From Deltaproteobacteria bacterium (GTDB lineage: Bacteria; Myxococcota_A; Polyangia; Nannocystales; Nannocystaceae): DNA of 64,000 nucleotides. Each line of letters starts with the position of its first letter. Position 1 is the stretch's first letter. Of this stretch, positions 38,761-48,724 are shown piece by piece. The stretch covers positions 2,709,501-2,773,500 of the forward strand of contig JADJEE010000012.1 of assembly GCA_016709225.1 (NCBI GenBank), read 5' to 3'. Both the position numbers and the translations under genes were made by a program. Below the pieces are notes generated by a model, which had not been told where the DNA came from, searched no databases, and saw only the letters and a list, made by a program, of their open reading frames with translations.

Positions 38761-39951
38761 CTACTTCTCCGGCACGCAGTCGAATGCGGCGTGCATCTCA
38801 CCGCCGGCGAGGAAGCTGTCGCAGGTGTTGCCGCACAGCTCGACGGAGCCGGCTTCGCCGTAGCGCCAGCCGGTGCCGCCCTCGCAGGTCGCAGAGTACG
38901 CCAGCGCGGCGTCGCCGAGCGCGAGGTGGACGCGATCGGGATCGCTGGGCAGGTCGTCGAGCGCGACGCTGCACTGCAGGCCGTCGGCGATCGAGCGCAG
39001 CGCGTCGTAGAGCTCGAGCTCGTCGCGGGTGTTGTAGAACGGCTCGTCGCCCGCGGCCGGCACGCCGCCGGCGAGCGCGACCTCGCCGAGTCGCTGCCAC
39101 GGGTTGGCGACCGGCACGTCGACGGTCTGGTTCACGATGTCGATGCCGACGACGTAGGTGGGGATGCCGTCGGTCTCGTAGATCGAGCGCACCAGCGGCG
39201 CGAGCGTCTCGTCGTAGCGGGTGAAGATCTGCGCGTCGGGCACGCCCTGCATGCAGTTGGCGGCGCCGTCGGTGATGAGCACGATGGCGCGCGGCATGCT
39301 GGGGTCGAGCATGCGGAGCTCGTCGGCGGCGACCTGGATCGCGGCGGCGGTCGGCGTGCCGCCCCAGATCTGCGTCGAGTCGGCCGCGGGCATCGCCGCG
39401 AGGATGTCGTCGGCGTTGCCGCCGGCGACCGCGACGTCGGGCTCGCTCGGCACCAGGCACGCGGTGGCGGCGTCGTTGCTGGTGAGCGTGACGCTCGGGA
39501 ACATGAGCGCGCCGATTTCCATCGGCGAGTCGTCGAAGTCGGTCACGAGATCACCGACCACGTCGTAGAGGCTGTGCCAGCGGGTGATCTCGGCGGTGGC
39601 GGCGACGCCGTCGTGATCCCAGGTGTTGCTCACCATGGAGTTCGACTTGTCGAGCACCAATACGATCTGCGGGCTGGTGGGCGCGACGGCGAGGTCGGTC
39701 TCGCCGCACCAGAGCACGCCGTCGTCCCCGCTGTCGCTGTCGCTGTCGCCGCCGCTGTCGCTGTCGCTGCCGCTGTCGCTGTCGTTGCCGTCGCTCGAGT
39801 CGCCGCCGACCGAGGTGATGCCGGGGCCAGGGTCGTCCCAGCGTCCATCCGAGCCCTGCGGGTCGTCGCACGCGGCCACCAGCACCGCCGCAGCGACGAG
39901 CGCGACGCGGGTGCCGACAGGAGCGTACGTGAACCGTTCGTGGATTCGCAT
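38761..39951 (-). CDS. VWA-domain lipoprotein with Asp-Ser repeat linker
   Basis: 396 residues from the ATG at 39951. The lipobox is VLVAAC. A Gly/Asp/Ser linker made of (CTGTCG)-type repeats (39720-39790) follows. The VWA domain has DKSNSM, GGTPTAA and ITDGAANC, a complete MIDAS. Three or more Cys pairs lie in the C-terminal 80 residues. It resembles the many VWA surface lipoproteins of this lineage; a role in adhesion or envelope assembly is inferred. It does not appear to share an operon. Confidence 0.87.
   Translation of the reverse strand: MRIHERFTYAPVGTRVALVAAAVLVAACDDPQGSDGRWDDPGPGITSVGGDSSDGNDSDSGSDSDSGGDSDSDSGDDGVLWCGETDLAVAPTSPQIVLVLDKSNSMVSNTWDHDGVAATAEITRWHSLYDVVGDLVTDFDDSPMEIGALMFPSVTLTSNDAATACLVPSEPDVAVAGGNADDILAAMPAADSTQIWGGTPTAAAIQVAADELRMLDPSMPRAIVLITDGAANCMQGVPDAQIFTRYDETLAPLVRSIYETDGIPTYVVGIDIVNQTVDVPVANPWQRLGEVALAGGVPAAGDEPFYNTRDELELYDALRSIADGLQCSVALDDLPSDPDRVHLALGDAALAYSATCEGGTGWRYGEAGSVELCGNTCDSFLAGGEMHAAFDCVPEK
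39720..39790 (-). repeat. CTGTCG-type hexamer repeats coding Asp-Ser
   Basis: Imperfect hexamer units encode the SDSDSGSDSDSGGDSDSDS linker of the VWA lipoprotein. Slippage here would change only linker length. Confidence 0.75.
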
Positions 39952-40140
39952 CGTGGGTGCCTTGGTGTGGCCGAGGAGTCGCACGGCCACGTCGGCTTGA
40001 GACGCGCGCGAGCGCGGGATGGTTCGTGCGCGATTGAAAGCGGATCGTACGTGTGGAGCCTGCGCGCACGTCGTCGCCGGTGACGGCGCGCTGCGACCCG
40101 CGGCGAGATGCCCCGGACCTCGCGGGCGAGTGCCAGTCTG

Positions 40141-40875
40141 CTACGTCCGCTGCGCGAGCGCCTTGGCGATGGCACCGTGCGCGAGCGCGCGGAGGTCGTC
40201 GGCGTCGCGACCGGCGGCGTCGATGGCATCGAGCACCTGCACGCGCAGCCGCGCGCGACCGATCGCGAAGCCGTGCTTGGGCAGCGCAGTGAAGGTGCCC
40301 GACAACGCGATCGGGAGCACCGGCAGCCCGGCCTCGACCGCGAGCTCGAACGCGCCGGGCTTGAAGTCCTTCAACGTGCCGCTCTTCGAACGCGTGCCCT
40401 CGGGGAACATCATGATCGAGCTACCCGCAGCGAGGTGCTCGCGGCAGCGCGCCAACATCTCGAGCACGCTCTCTCGATCGCCGCGTCGCAGCGGCACGTA
40501 GCGGTTGAGGTGCATGTTCCAGCCGATGAACGGCAGTCGGAAGTTCTCGATCTTCGAGACCCACTTGAAGTGGGCGAACAAGCGGTAGAGCACGAAGATG
40601 TCGACCAACGAGAGGTGGTTGCTGATCATCACGTAGGTGCGCGCGTCGTCGAGCTTCTCGCGCCCGACCACCTCCACGCTCCACCACGGGTTACACCAGG
40701 TGTACAGGCCCGCCCACAGCGTCGTGAAGCGGTGTAGCAGCCACAGGCGACGGTCGAACGGCGCGCTGACGAGGCGGATGAGCGCAGCGATTGGGAACGC
40801 CACGATCGCGACGGCGAGCACGAACAGCCAGTAGAGCGTGGAGACGATCGCGGTCACGGCGACGCGCCCGAGCAT
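40141..40875 (-). CDS. 1-acyl-sn-glycerol-3-phosphate acyltransferase (PlsC-type)
   Basis: 244 residues. The N-terminal membrane segment (VSTLYWLFVLAVAIVAFPIAAL) precedes the acyltransferase motifs: NHLSLVD (His and Asp), the GWNMHLNRYVPLRRGDR block, FPEGTRS, and VLPIALSGT. This set matches lysophosphatidate acyltransferase of phospholipid synthesis. A second acyltransferase at 50315 is more divergent. The ATG at 40875 starts just before the membrane segment; the longer frame overlaps the kinase gene and is rejected. Confidence 0.92.
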   Translation of the reverse strand: MLGRVAVTAIVSTLYWLFVLAVAIVAFPIAALIRLVSAPFDRRLWLLHRFTTLWAGLYTWCNPWWSVEVVGREKLDDARTYVMISNHLSLVDIFVLYRLFAHFKWVSKIENFRLPFIGWNMHLNRYVPLRRGDRESVLEMLARCREHLAAGSSIMMFPEGTRSKSGTLKDFKPGAFELAVEAGLPVLPIALSGTFTALPKHGFAIGRARLRVQVLDAIDAAGRDADDLRALAHGAIAKALAQRT

Positions 40876-40939
40876 GCCACGGACCCCACCGCCACTGCGG
40901 CGGTCGGGGCCCCTTGGTGCGGGTTCGCGTGGCCGCGAT

Positions 40940-43900
40940 CTACGGGTGCTCGCGGAGCCACTGCTCGATGATGACGAGTTGCTCCGGCCGATCGCCGGGC
41001 GCCGCGCGGTGGCCCGCCAGCGCGGCTTGGGCGAGCCCGCGGGCACGCGCCGGATCGCGCGCCACGATCGCGCGGGCGAGCGCGAAGTCGGCGTCGAACT
41101 CGTCTTGGCCGAGGCCGAGCGCGTCGGCGAAGATTGCGACGGCGCGTTCGAGCCGTGCGGCGGCTTCGGAGAGGTTGCCGTCGTCGAGATCGAGCTCGCC
41201 GAGCAGCAGCAGACTCTGCCCGACCAACGCATCGTCGGAGCCGGCCGCCTGCTCACGGATCGTGAGCGCGGCGCGCTGGTGCTCGCGTGCGCCGGCGCGA
41301 TCGCCCTGACGCCGCAGGAACTCGCCCAGCAACGTGTGGGCCCGCGCGGTCCCGAACGTGTCTTCGGTGCGTATCGTGATCGCGAGCATCCGCTCGAGCT
41401 GCGCGCGTGCGTCGGCCGTAGCGCCCGCGGCCTCACGGGTGCTGGCGACGGCCGGTAGGTAGGTGGTGAGGTCGGGGTGGTCGCTGCCACGCTGCTTCTC
41501 GATCACCGCGAGCGCTCGCATGGCGTGGGTCTGTGCCGCCGCCATCTCGCCGAGCGCGAGCTCGAGCTCGGCGAGGTAGCGCAGCGTGGTGGCGACGCGC
41601 GCATGATCGGGACCGAGGACCTTCTCGCGCAGCGCCAGCACTCGCAGGTAGTTCGAGCGCGCCTCCTCGGGGTGGCCGAGCCCCTTCGCGACGATTCCGA
41701 GGTTCATGATGGCGTTGGCGGTCTCGAGATGCTCGGGGCCGTACTCGCTCTCGTAGACCGATGCCGCGCCCTGGTAGAGCTCGAGCGCCGGAGCGTAGTC
41801 GCCGGTCTCGTGATAGGCGACTGCGAGGTTCAGCGCATGACCGGCGGTGCTGGGGTGTCGCTCGCCGAGTGTCCGGCGGGCGATCTCGTGGGCGTGGCCG
41901 CACAGCTCGCGCATCTTTCGGTAGTTCGCGGTGGTTCGATAGGTGATGCCGAGGCGACACGATGGGTCCGCGACCGCGGGGTGATCGGAACCGTAGGCGC
42001 GTTCGGTCAGCGCGATCGCCTGCTCGAGGTCATGTTGGGCTGCCTTGGGCTGTGCGTTGGCCTCGTGGATTCGCCCTCGCATCGACAGTCGTCGTGCGTC
42101 GCGCACATCGTCACGCCCTGGTGCGAGTGCGAGCGCGGTCTCGGCGAGGCGACTCCAGCGCAGGCCTTCGGCATGGAGACTTCGCGAAGCGCCGACCGCA
42201 ACCGAGAGGTCGATCGCCGCGTCCGCGGCGAGGCCCCACGCGCCGAAGCGCGCGGCCTCGTGGAAGGCGTCCTCGGCGAGTCGCTCGCCCTGCGCCAGTT
42301 GGTTGCGCTGGCGGAGCACCCGCGAGGTCGCGAGCCATGCAGCGGCGCGCAGCGGTGGCCACTGCAGTGCGTCCGCGCGCGCCGACACGTCTGCCAGGAC
42401 TTCGCCGCGAGTTGCCAGCGACCCGCTTCGGGACTCGCGGGCGCGCGCGAGATCGGTGGCGACCGCGAGCACCTCGTCGCGACGGTCGGCATCGGGGGTC
42501 GGCATGCGCTCGAGCATCGCGCGGTCGCGACAGGGCTCGTTCGGAGGGAGGGTCGCGGCCGATGGCACCGCTGCGATGACCGCGGCGCCGTCGGCATCGA
42601 CCAACCCGTCGACCAATGTCGCGAGCTCCGCACGGCGCTCCGCCAGGCACCAGCGCGCGGCCTCGAGCAGCGACGCCGGCAGCTCGTGCTCGACTTCGGC
42701 GGCGACGCAGACCTCGCGACCGGCCTGCGACCACGCGTCGACGTAGGCATCGAGCAGTGGTTCGAGCTTGGGTGCGGTCGCCCGCGACAGCGGCGTGCCG
42801 AGCTCGTCGAAGCGCGTGCGGATCGTGGCACGTGCGTCGTCGTTCCACACCTGGGCGATCGCAGCGCCTTCACGGTCGCAGGCGTCGATGCGGCGCTCAC
42901 GGTCGATCGCCGAGGCCCCGTACGCGACCCCGGCGACGGCGAGGACACCGACGGTCGCCGTCATGACCCAGCGACGTCGCGCCCGCGTTCGCCCGCGCTC
43001 GAGCACCGACAGCAACGCGTCCATCGATGGCCAGCGCATCGCCTGCTGGCGCGAGAGGCCGCGCAGCAGCGACTGCACCAGCCATCGCGGGGCGTCGATG
43101 CCGGCCGGCGGTCGAGCGGGTGCCCCGCGCAGGACCTGGTTCGCCAGCGTGAGCAGCGAGTCGCCGGCGAACGGGCGCACCCCGAACAGAGCCTCCCAGG
43201 TCGTGACGCAGAAGGCGAACTGATCGGTGCTCGGATCGATGCCGTGCCCGGCGAACTGCTCGGGCGCCATGTAGGCCGGCGTGCCGAGCAGTGCACCGGT
43301 CGCGGTGACGTCGAGGTCGAGCGGGCGAGGCTCATGCGTCTCGTCGCCGGCATTGAGCCCGGCACGATGCTCGGTACTCCGCGCGAGACCGAAGTCGGTG
43401 ACGCACACGAGGTCTGCGCGATCACGGCGGTCGTCGCCACGCAGCATCACGTTCTCGGGCTTGAAGTCGCGGTGCAAGATGCCGGCAGCGTGGGCGGCCG
43501 CGAGCCCGCGGCCCGCCAGCAGCATGATCCGCAGCACCTCCGGCCACCGATGCCGGGTCTGCATCCAACCCCGCAGCGTGGGGCCTTCGACGCGCTCCAT
43601 CGCGACGAAGATCGCGTCGCCGCTCGTGCCGACGTCGTGCACGGTCACGACATTGGGATGATTGAGCTTCGCGAGCGCTTGGCCCTCGCGCATCAGTCGT
43701 GCCGACCCGTCGTCGTCCGATCGCGTCGGCGAGGGCGCGCGTGGCCGCAGCAGCTTGACCGCGACGTTGCGATCGAGCTCGGGATCGTAGGCAGCGTACA
43801 CGGTTGCCATCGCACCGCGACCGAGCACCTCGAGGATGACGTAGCGACCGAGTCGCGATCCGCGACCGAGCGGTGGGGCGGGTGGCGTCTGCGTCGCCGT

Positions 43901-44116
43901 GTCGGGGGCCGGTGGGTGTCCGAACAGGCGCTGGTGGACATCGCCGCGCAATCTCGTGAAGTCGAGCGCACCCAGCGGATCGATGCGCATGGACTCGGTC
44001 GAATCGAGACCACGTGCTTCGCTGCTCGAAACGTCCGCCACCGAGATGCCGCCAGGATACGCGAGATCGGGTGCGCACGATTGCGGCCGATGGGTGCTGC
44101 TCATGGGTCTGCTCAT
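40940..44116 (-). CDS. Ser/Thr protein kinase with long TPR sensor region
   Basis: 1058 residues. The kinase domain (about 90-370) has GRGAMATV (99-106), Lys121, HRDFKPEN (215-222), TDFGLAR (240-246) and MAPEQ. A membrane helix (VMTATVGVLAVAGVAYGAS) follows, then about 620 residues with canonical TPR units (HALNLAVAYHETGDYAPALELYQGA, ANAIMNLGIVAKGLGHPEEARSNYLRVLALREKVLG). The start chosen at 44116 overlaps the stop of the lipoprotein gene (ATGA). The pair is divergent from an ECF sigma gene, as in the module at 28850-32378. Confidence 0.92.
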   Translation of the reverse strand: MSRPMSSTHRPQSCAPDLAYPGGISVADVSSSEARGLDSTESMRIDPLGALDFTRLRGDVHQRLFGHPPAPDTATQTPPAPPLGRGSRLGRYVILEVLGRGAMATVYAAYDPELDRNVAVKLLRPRAPSPTRSDDDGSARLMREGQALAKLNHPNVVTVHDVGTSGDAIFVAMERVEGPTLRGWMQTRHRWPEVLRIMLLAGRGLAAAHAAGILHRDFKPENVMLRGDDRRDRADLVCVTDFGLARSTEHRAGLNAGDETHEPRPLDLDVTATGALLGTPAYMAPEQFAGHGIDPSTDQFAFCVTTWEALFGVRPFAGDSLLTLANQVLRGAPARPPAGIDAPRWLVQSLLRGLSRQQAMRWPSMDALLSVLERGRTRARRRWVMTATVGVLAVAGVAYGASAIDRERRIDACDREGAAIAQVWNDDARATIRTRFDELGTPLSRATAPKLEPLLDAYVDAWSQAGREVCVAAEVEHELPASLLEAARWCLAERRAELATLVDGLVDADGAAVIAAVPSAATLPPNEPCRDRAMLERMPTPDADRRDEVLAVATDLARARESRSGSLATRGEVLADVSARADALQWPPLRAAAWLATSRVLRQRNQLAQGERLAEDAFHEAARFGAWGLAADAAIDLSVAVGASRSLHAEGLRWSRLAETALALAPGRDDVRDARRLSMRGRIHEANAQPKAAQHDLEQAIALTERAYGSDHPAVADPSCRLGITYRTTANYRKMRELCGHAHEIARRTLGERHPSTAGHALNLAVAYHETGDYAPALELYQGAASVYESEYGPEHLETANAIMNLGIVAKGLGHPEEARSNYLRVLALREKVLGPDHARVATTLRYLAELELALGEMAAAQTHAMRALAVIEKQRGSDHPDLTTYLPAVASTREAAGATADARAQLERMLAITIRTEDTFGTARAHTLLGEFLRRQGDRAGAREHQRAALTIREQAAGSDDALVGQSLLLLGELDLDDGNLSEAAARLERAVAIFADALGLGQDEFDADFALARAIVARDPARARGLAQAALAGHRAAPGDRPEQLVIIEQWLREHP

Positions 44117-44955
44117 GGGTCTGCGCAGGGAACTTCGGCGCCGACGATCTCGAAGGCCAACTGCACGGGGGCCTCGCCCGGATAGCAGTCTTCGAACGGC
44201 ATGAACTCGGGGCAGTCCATCAGGTCGAGCTGTTGGGCGTGCGGCGTATCGACGCCATCGAGCGATGTGCGCCAGCCCATCCGCTCCCCGTCCTGCACGA
44301 CCTCGACGACCGACATCCACGTGCGGCCCGCCGGGGTCAAGACCGGCTCGGCGAGCGTGATGTCGTAGCGATTCTCGTCGCCCTGGAACGGACTCTGGGT
44401 GACGGCAGTGGTGGTCTCGCTGAATCGGCGTCGCCCCGGTCCCTCGTCGATGTCATCGTAGAAGTTGACCACCAGCTCGGGCTGCTTCGGCTCGTCGTGC
44501 CCCGGGTAGATCCAAGCCAACGCGACCGCGCTGACGCACCAACACGTGCCCTCGGGCACCACGAAGTCGTCCGCCGATTCGTCGTAGTCACCCGTTGCGG
44601 GGTCCCACCACGAGAGCAGCGCCAGGTTGAACGACCCGGCGGGCGTGCCGACGTTCTCGAGCGTGGTGAACAACGTCGTCGGGGTGATGCCTTCGCACGA
44701 TGCCGGGAGCGTACCGGTCGATGTCCCGGTGTCCGTGGCGTCGCCGCTGGTGCTGCCCGACGCGTCGCCCGTGCCGGCGGTGTCGTCGGAGCTGGAGGTG
44801 GAGGAGGAGGAACTCGAGGCGCCCGAGCTCTCGGTCTGTGTGGTCGAGCTCTCCTCGGGCGGCGCACCGTCAGGGGCGGTACCCGCGCAGGCGGACGCCA
44901 GGCACAGGAAGAGCGAGGTCGTGCGTCGGAGCAACGATGCAATGGAGGTCATCAT
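44113..44955 (-). CDS. Lipoprotein co-translated with a TPR kinase
   Basis: 280 residues. The lipobox is CLASAC, then a long Ser/Thr/Asp/Gly linker (about 30-85) and a globular domain (about 90-280) with several Trp and four or more Cys. I recognise no family. The gene overlaps the kinase gene by four bases and stands between the kinase and the ECF sigma gene, so the lipoprotein may be an input or target of that signalling unit. Confidence 0.82.
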   Translation of the reverse strand: MMTSIASLLRRTTSLFLCLASACAGTAPDGAPPEESSTTQTESSGASSSSSSTSSSDDTAGTGDASGSTSGDATDTGTSTGTLPASCEGITPTTLFTTLENVGTPAGSFNLALLSWWDPATGDYDESADDFVVPEGTCWCVSAVALAWIYPGHDEPKQPELVVNFYDDIDEGPGRRRFSETTTAVTQSPFQGDENRYDITLAEPVLTPAGRTWMSVVEVVQDGERMGWRTSLDGVDTPHAQQLDLMDCPEFMPFEDCYPGEAPVQLAFEIVGAEVPCADP

Positions 44956-45034
44956 CGCTTCGAGTGTCCGCGGACGGCCGAGCTGATCACGGGCGCACGT
45001 GGGGCGTGCGGGTGAGGCATGCTGGGTGCCGACG

Positions 45035-45688
45035 ATGGAGTCGCAGCCGTCCGACGAGGAGCTCTACCGCCGCTGGGCGGCCGGTGACGCCGCCGCTGGC
45101 AGTCGTCTCGTCGATCGACATCTCGGCCGGCTCGCGCGCTTCTTCGTCAACAAGGTGAGCCGGCCCAGCGATGCCGAGGAACTCGTCGGCACGACCTTCG
45201 AGATCATCGCCCGCAAGCTCGGCGATTTCGCCGAAGCCAGCAGCTTCCGCGCGTATCTGTACGGCGTTGCCCACAACGTGCTGCGCAATCATCTGCGGGG
45301 CCGGCGTCGCAATGACCGCGAGATCGATCCCGAAGTCGATTCGGTGGCGATGCTGGGTCCCTCCCCCGTGACGCTGGCGCACGAGCGTCGCGAGCATCGC
45401 TTGCTGCTCGAGGGCCTGCGGCAGCTGCCCCTCGAGCTGCAGGTGGTGCTCGAGATGAGCTACTTCGAGGCCATGTCCCGCAGCGAGATCGCAGCGGCGC
45501 TCGAGCTACCCGAGGGTACGGTCGCGAGCCGCATGCGTCGCGCCGTCGCTCGGCTGCAGGAGACGCTCGCCCGTCTGGCCGAGACCCCCGAGCTGTTGCA
45601 GTCGACCCTGCATGGCATCGCAGACTGGGCCGCGGCGCTGCGCGAGCGCATCGATGCCGGGCACGACGCCGCGAAGGATCCTGGCTGA
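45035..45688 (+). CDS. ECF-type RNA polymerase sigma factor, second copy of the kinase-linked type
   Basis: 217 residues. Region 2 contains LARFFVNKVSRPSDAEELVGTTFEI and SSFRAYLYGVAHNVLRN; region 4 has ALELPEGTVASRMRRAVARL. The tail has LQSTLHGIADWAAALRERI, matching the tail of the factor at 31749. No zinc-finger anti-sigma gene is adjacent. The ATG at 45035 is used; a GTG nine bases upstream is also in frame. Divergent from the lipoprotein-kinase operon by 79 bases. Confidence 0.9.
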   Translation: MESQPSDEELYRRWAAGDAAAGSRLVDRHLGRLARFFVNKVSRPSDAEELVGTTFEIIARKLGDFAEASSFRAYLYGVAHNVLRNHLRGRRRNDREIDPEVDSVAMLGPSPVTLAHERREHRLLLEGLRQLPLELQVVLEMSYFEAMSRSEIAAALELPEGTVASRMRRAVARLQETLARLAETPELLQSTLHGIADWAAALRERIDAGHDAAKDPG

Positions 45689-45739
45689 TCGCGTCGTCGC
45701 GGGCGGGTGCCGGGCGCGGCGTCGTTCCGGGCGGCAGCT

Positions 45740-46684
45740 TCAGGTCTTGCTGGACAGCATCGCGAGCAGCCGTGACCACGCGCGCTCGGCCTGGGTCTCG
45801 TCGTAGACGGGCGAGTCGGTGACGCACCAACCGTGCTGTGCGGGGTAGACCTCGATCTCCGCGAAGAGGCCGGCCGCGTCGGCGCTCTCGCGCAGCGTGG
45901 TCTTGCTCTCCGGCTCGCGCTCGTCGTCGTTCTGCGCGATGCAGATGAGGGCGGCGGCCTTGGTGCTGGCGAGCAAGCGATGGGGGCTGTCCGCGTCCGC
46001 TGTGACGAGGCCGCCGCCGTGGAACGAGCCGATCACGCCGACGCGCGCCGGCACTGCGGCAGCCGTGCGCAGCGTGAAGGGGCCGCCCATGCAGTAGCCG
46101 GTGGTCCCGACCTTGCGCGCGGTGTCGACCTGCGGCTGTCGATCGAGCCACGCGACGAATGCCGCAGCATCGCGCGTGATGGCCTCGTTGGTCAGCGCCT
46201 CGCGTGCCGGGGTGATCTTCGCCTTGCCCTCGGGGGTGCGCCACTGCTCGAAGGACTCCAGCACCGGCATCTTCGCGTTGCGGTAGTAGTGATTCACCGC
46301 GAGCACCGCGTAGCCCTGCGCGGCCAGCCGGGTCGCCATCGCCGTAAACGACGGGCGCAGGCCCGCGATGTCGGGCCAGATCAGCACCGCGGGATGCCGA
46401 CCGCTCGTTGGTGCCACGAAGAACGCCTCGGCGACGCCGTCGCTGGTTTCGATCGTGACCATCTCTGCATGCGGCGTGGTGGTGGGCGGCACCGCGTCCG
46501 GCGAGGTCGGTGTCGGCTCGGTCGGCGGCGGTGCGTCGGTCGATGCCGTCGCGGTCGCGCCGGGCTTGCAGCCTGACAACAGGCTCGCGACCGTCGCGGC
46601 GGTGCCGAGTCCGAGCTCACGGCGGGTGAGTCCGGCCTTGCGCAAATAGATCGCGTTCTCGATCTCGGTGTCGTCGTCGCACAT
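45740..46684 (-). CDS. Dienelactone hydrolase-family lipoprotein, Tat-type signal
   Basis: 314 residues. The N-terminus has TRRELGLGTAATVASLLSGC, a twin-arginine signal ending in a lipobox (Cys39). A Pro/Thr linker follows, then an alpha/beta hydrolase with GYCMGG (nucleophile Cys198), as in dienelactone hydrolase; the catalytic His is in YPAQHGWCV and the Asp in the AQNDDE segment. It should hydrolyse a small lactone or ester outside the cytoplasm after folding inside. Similar proteins are often annotated as carboxymethylenebutenolidase. The substrate is unknown. Confidence 0.88.
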   Translation of the reverse strand: MCDDDTEIENAIYLRKAGLTRRELGLGTAATVASLLSGCKPGATATASTDAPPPTEPTPTSPDAVPPTTTPHAEMVTIETSDGVAEAFFVAPTSGRHPAVLIWPDIAGLRPSFTAMATRLAAQGYAVLAVNHYYRNAKMPVLESFEQWRTPEGKAKITPAREALTNEAITRDAAAFVAWLDRQPQVDTARKVGTTGYCMGGPFTLRTAAAVPARVGVIGSFHGGGLVTADADSPHRLLASTKAAALICIAQNDDEREPESKTTLRESADAAGLFAEIEVYPAQHGWCVTDSPVYDETQAERAWSRLLAMLSSKT

Positions 46685-46871
46685 GACCGTCCCGATCTAG
46701 CACGCATCCATCGCACTGGTCTCGACGATCCCGCCGCGTTCGACGCGAAGCGGCCCAGCCAGGGACACGCGCCGATTCGCCGTGCGTTCGCTGCACGTCG
46801 CGCGCGACTCGAAGCTCGTGTGCACGGCGTCCTTGTCCTGTAGACCTCGCGACGACGCAAGGACGGACGAC

Positions 46872-48263
46872 GTGTCGCGCAAGATCCCAGCCATCGATGT
46901 GCAATGGTCGACCTCGCAGGTCGACGAGGTCGCGAACACTGTGCGAGGAGGTCGCGCGCTCGCGATGGCAAGCGCCGTCGCTCGGGAGCGTGCCGTGACG
47001 TGGTTGGTCGAGCAGCAGCTCGATCGGCGGCGCGCCGCCGATGGGCGCTGCGTGGGGATCCAGGCCGCGCTCGCGACCGGGCCCGAGGGTGAGCAGCCGA
47101 TCGACCTCTACGATCTGCTGGACGGACACCTCGCGGCCTCAGATCCGCGCAACGAAGCCGACCCGTGGCTGGCGATCGTCGATCAGATCCGCGACAAGCT
47201 CGGATTCCCGTTGGAGCCGGAGCTCTTCTCCAACATGGTGTTCGCCGCGTACCTCGGCGATGCCGAGCACCCTGCGCTCCAGCGGATCGCGCGCGCCTTG
47301 CTGGCGACGTTCTGCCACGGCGACGCGGCCGGGCTCTATCACTTCTTCACTTCGCTGCGCTTTGCGTGCGACACCGACTGCACGGGCATGGCGCTGCGCG
47401 CCCGGCTCGCCTGTGGCGAGCTCGATCCGAGCGATGCGCGCGGCGCCGCGGCGCTGCGTCGATCGACGGCGGCGATCCTCCGCAGCGCGGCCATCGACGA
47501 GCTCGCGGCGGCCGACAACCGCAGCTACGGCAAGCTCAACGGCGCGCTGCGGCGCCACGTCATCAAGGTCTACCTCGATGATCACGAGGTCCAGGGGCGG
47601 ATCACCGACCGCGGCCGCAAGAACAACCCCGCGGTGGTCGCCAACGCGCTGTACCCCGTGCTCTGCGAGCTCGAGTGCGGACGACGGCGGCCCGACGAGC
47701 GCATCGCGCTGCGCGAGTTCGTCGAGACCTCCGAGGCCCCGATCGTCGCCGAGGCAACCGTCGCGTCGATCGTGCGGGCCAGCCTCGCCTACGTCGCGGA
47801 CTTCGTCCACGCCGGCCAGTGGCGCGAGGGGTGTCGCTACTACGCACTGCCGGACGCGCCGCTGTGCTTCATCGCGGAGCTCGCCGCGCGTCATCCCGTG
47901 ATCGACGATGCCCACGGCTTGCGGCCGGCGCTGCGAGCCGCGGTGATCGAGCGTCGCACGCACGCGCGGGGGCCGTTCGGGCCTGAGCGTCCGTTGTCGG
48001 CTGCGTTGCGGGCGATCACGGCGGCCAACGTCGGCCTCGATCCGCAGCCCGAGCTCGAGCAGCTGCTCGCCACTCAGGATGCCAGCGGCGCATGGCTCGG
48101 GTTCGACTGCCTCTACACGCTGGGGACCACGTCGTCGCGCTTGCCGGTGCACTTCGGCAGCGCCGCGCTCACGACCGCGCTGGCCGTGCGCGCGCTCGGC
48201 CGCCGGCCACCGACCGCGAGCGATGCCCGTTGGTGGCGCGCGCTCGTCGAGGCCCAGGGCTGA
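46872..48263 (+). CDS. Probable class II terpene cyclase-like protein (alpha-barrel)
   Basis: 463 residues from a GTG at 46872, preceded by AAGGA. The sequence is all-helical, with the segment RFACDTDCTGMALRAR at about 160-175; DTDC is close to the DxDD acid motif of class II terpene cyclases, with Cys for the last Asp. Further candidates are KVYLDDHEVQG (about 233-243) and WREGCRYYALPDAPLCF. The C-terminal LEQLLATQDASGAWLG looks like a squalene-cyclase QW-type repeat. It would cyclise an isoprenoid by protonation. A class I terpene synthase gene follows at 48725. Family assignment is tentative. Confidence 0.6.
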   Translation: MSRKIPAIDVQWSTSQVDEVANTVRGGRALAMASAVARERAVTWLVEQQLDRRRAADGRCVGIQAALATGPEGEQPIDLYDLLDGHLAASDPRNEADPWLAIVDQIRDKLGFPLEPELFSNMVFAAYLGDAEHPALQRIARALLATFCHGDAAGLYHFFTSLRFACDTDCTGMALRARLACGELDPSDARGAAALRRSTAAILRSAAIDELAAADNRSYGKLNGALRRHVIKVYLDDHEVQGRITDRGRKNNPAVVANALYPVLCELECGRRRPDERIALREFVETSEAPIVAEATVASIVRASLAYVADFVHAGQWREGCRYYALPDAPLCFIAELAARHPVIDDAHGLRPALRAAVIERRTHARGPFGPERPLSAALRAITAANVGLDPQPELEQLLATQDASGAWLGFDCLYTLGTTSSRLPVHFGSAALTTALAVRALGRRPPTASDARWWRALVEAQG

Positions 48264-48281
48264 GCGATGGGCGCGCTTCGA

Positions 48282-48689
48282 TCAACGATGGGGCGGCTCG
48301 GGGAAGGCCTCCGAGAGCTCGCGCACCGCTCGCATCTTGATGCCGGCGTACAGGCACACCGCGGCGCTGGCCATGCGTGCCAGCGGCGTGCCACCGACGA
48401 TGGTCAGCGTACGGATCGCTCGCGGAGTTCCGAGCAGACATCGCTGCCACTCTTCGCGGGCATCGCGGGTGAAGCCGGTGATGTTCGTGAGGTCGACGAC
48501 CAGATCGATCTGCTCGTGTGCAGCGATGTTGGCCTCGACCACCACCGCGCAACGAGCGGCGTCCTGCGCCGTGTGCATCTCGGACACGACGACGACGACC
48601 TTGCCCTGGCGCGTGAGGACTTCGCCCGCCACACGCACGATCATAGTGCGGTTCGCGGGCGGGGCCGTGCGATGATGGGCCGCGTGCAT
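48282..48689 (-). CDS. STAS/SpoIIAA-like domain protein
   Basis: 135 residues. The pattern VVVVVSEMHTAQ, IDLVVDLTNITGFTRDAREEWQ and IRTLTIVGGTPLARMAS fits a single STAS-like alpha/beta domain as in anti-sigma factor antagonists and the SpoIIAA-like family; no Ser-phosphorylation motif of the DSS type is obvious. It lies between two terpene-type genes but on the opposite strand. The ATG at 48689 is used; an internal ATG at 48644 is equally possible. Confidence 0.65.
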   Translation of the reverse strand: MHAAHHRTAPPANRTMIVRVAGEVLTRQGKVVVVVSEMHTAQDAARCAVVVEANIAAHEQIDLVVDLTNITGFTRDAREEWQRCLLGTPRAIRTLTIVGGTPLARMASAAVCLYAGIKMRAVRELSEAFPEPPHR

Positions 48690-48724
48690 GTCGGTGCGTC
48701 CGCGCTCCGGCGAGGAGCAACGGC

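Noticed and set aside
41477..44185. A 902-codon plus-strand open frame
   Set aside because: It is antisense to a kinase-TPR gene with complete catalytic motifs.
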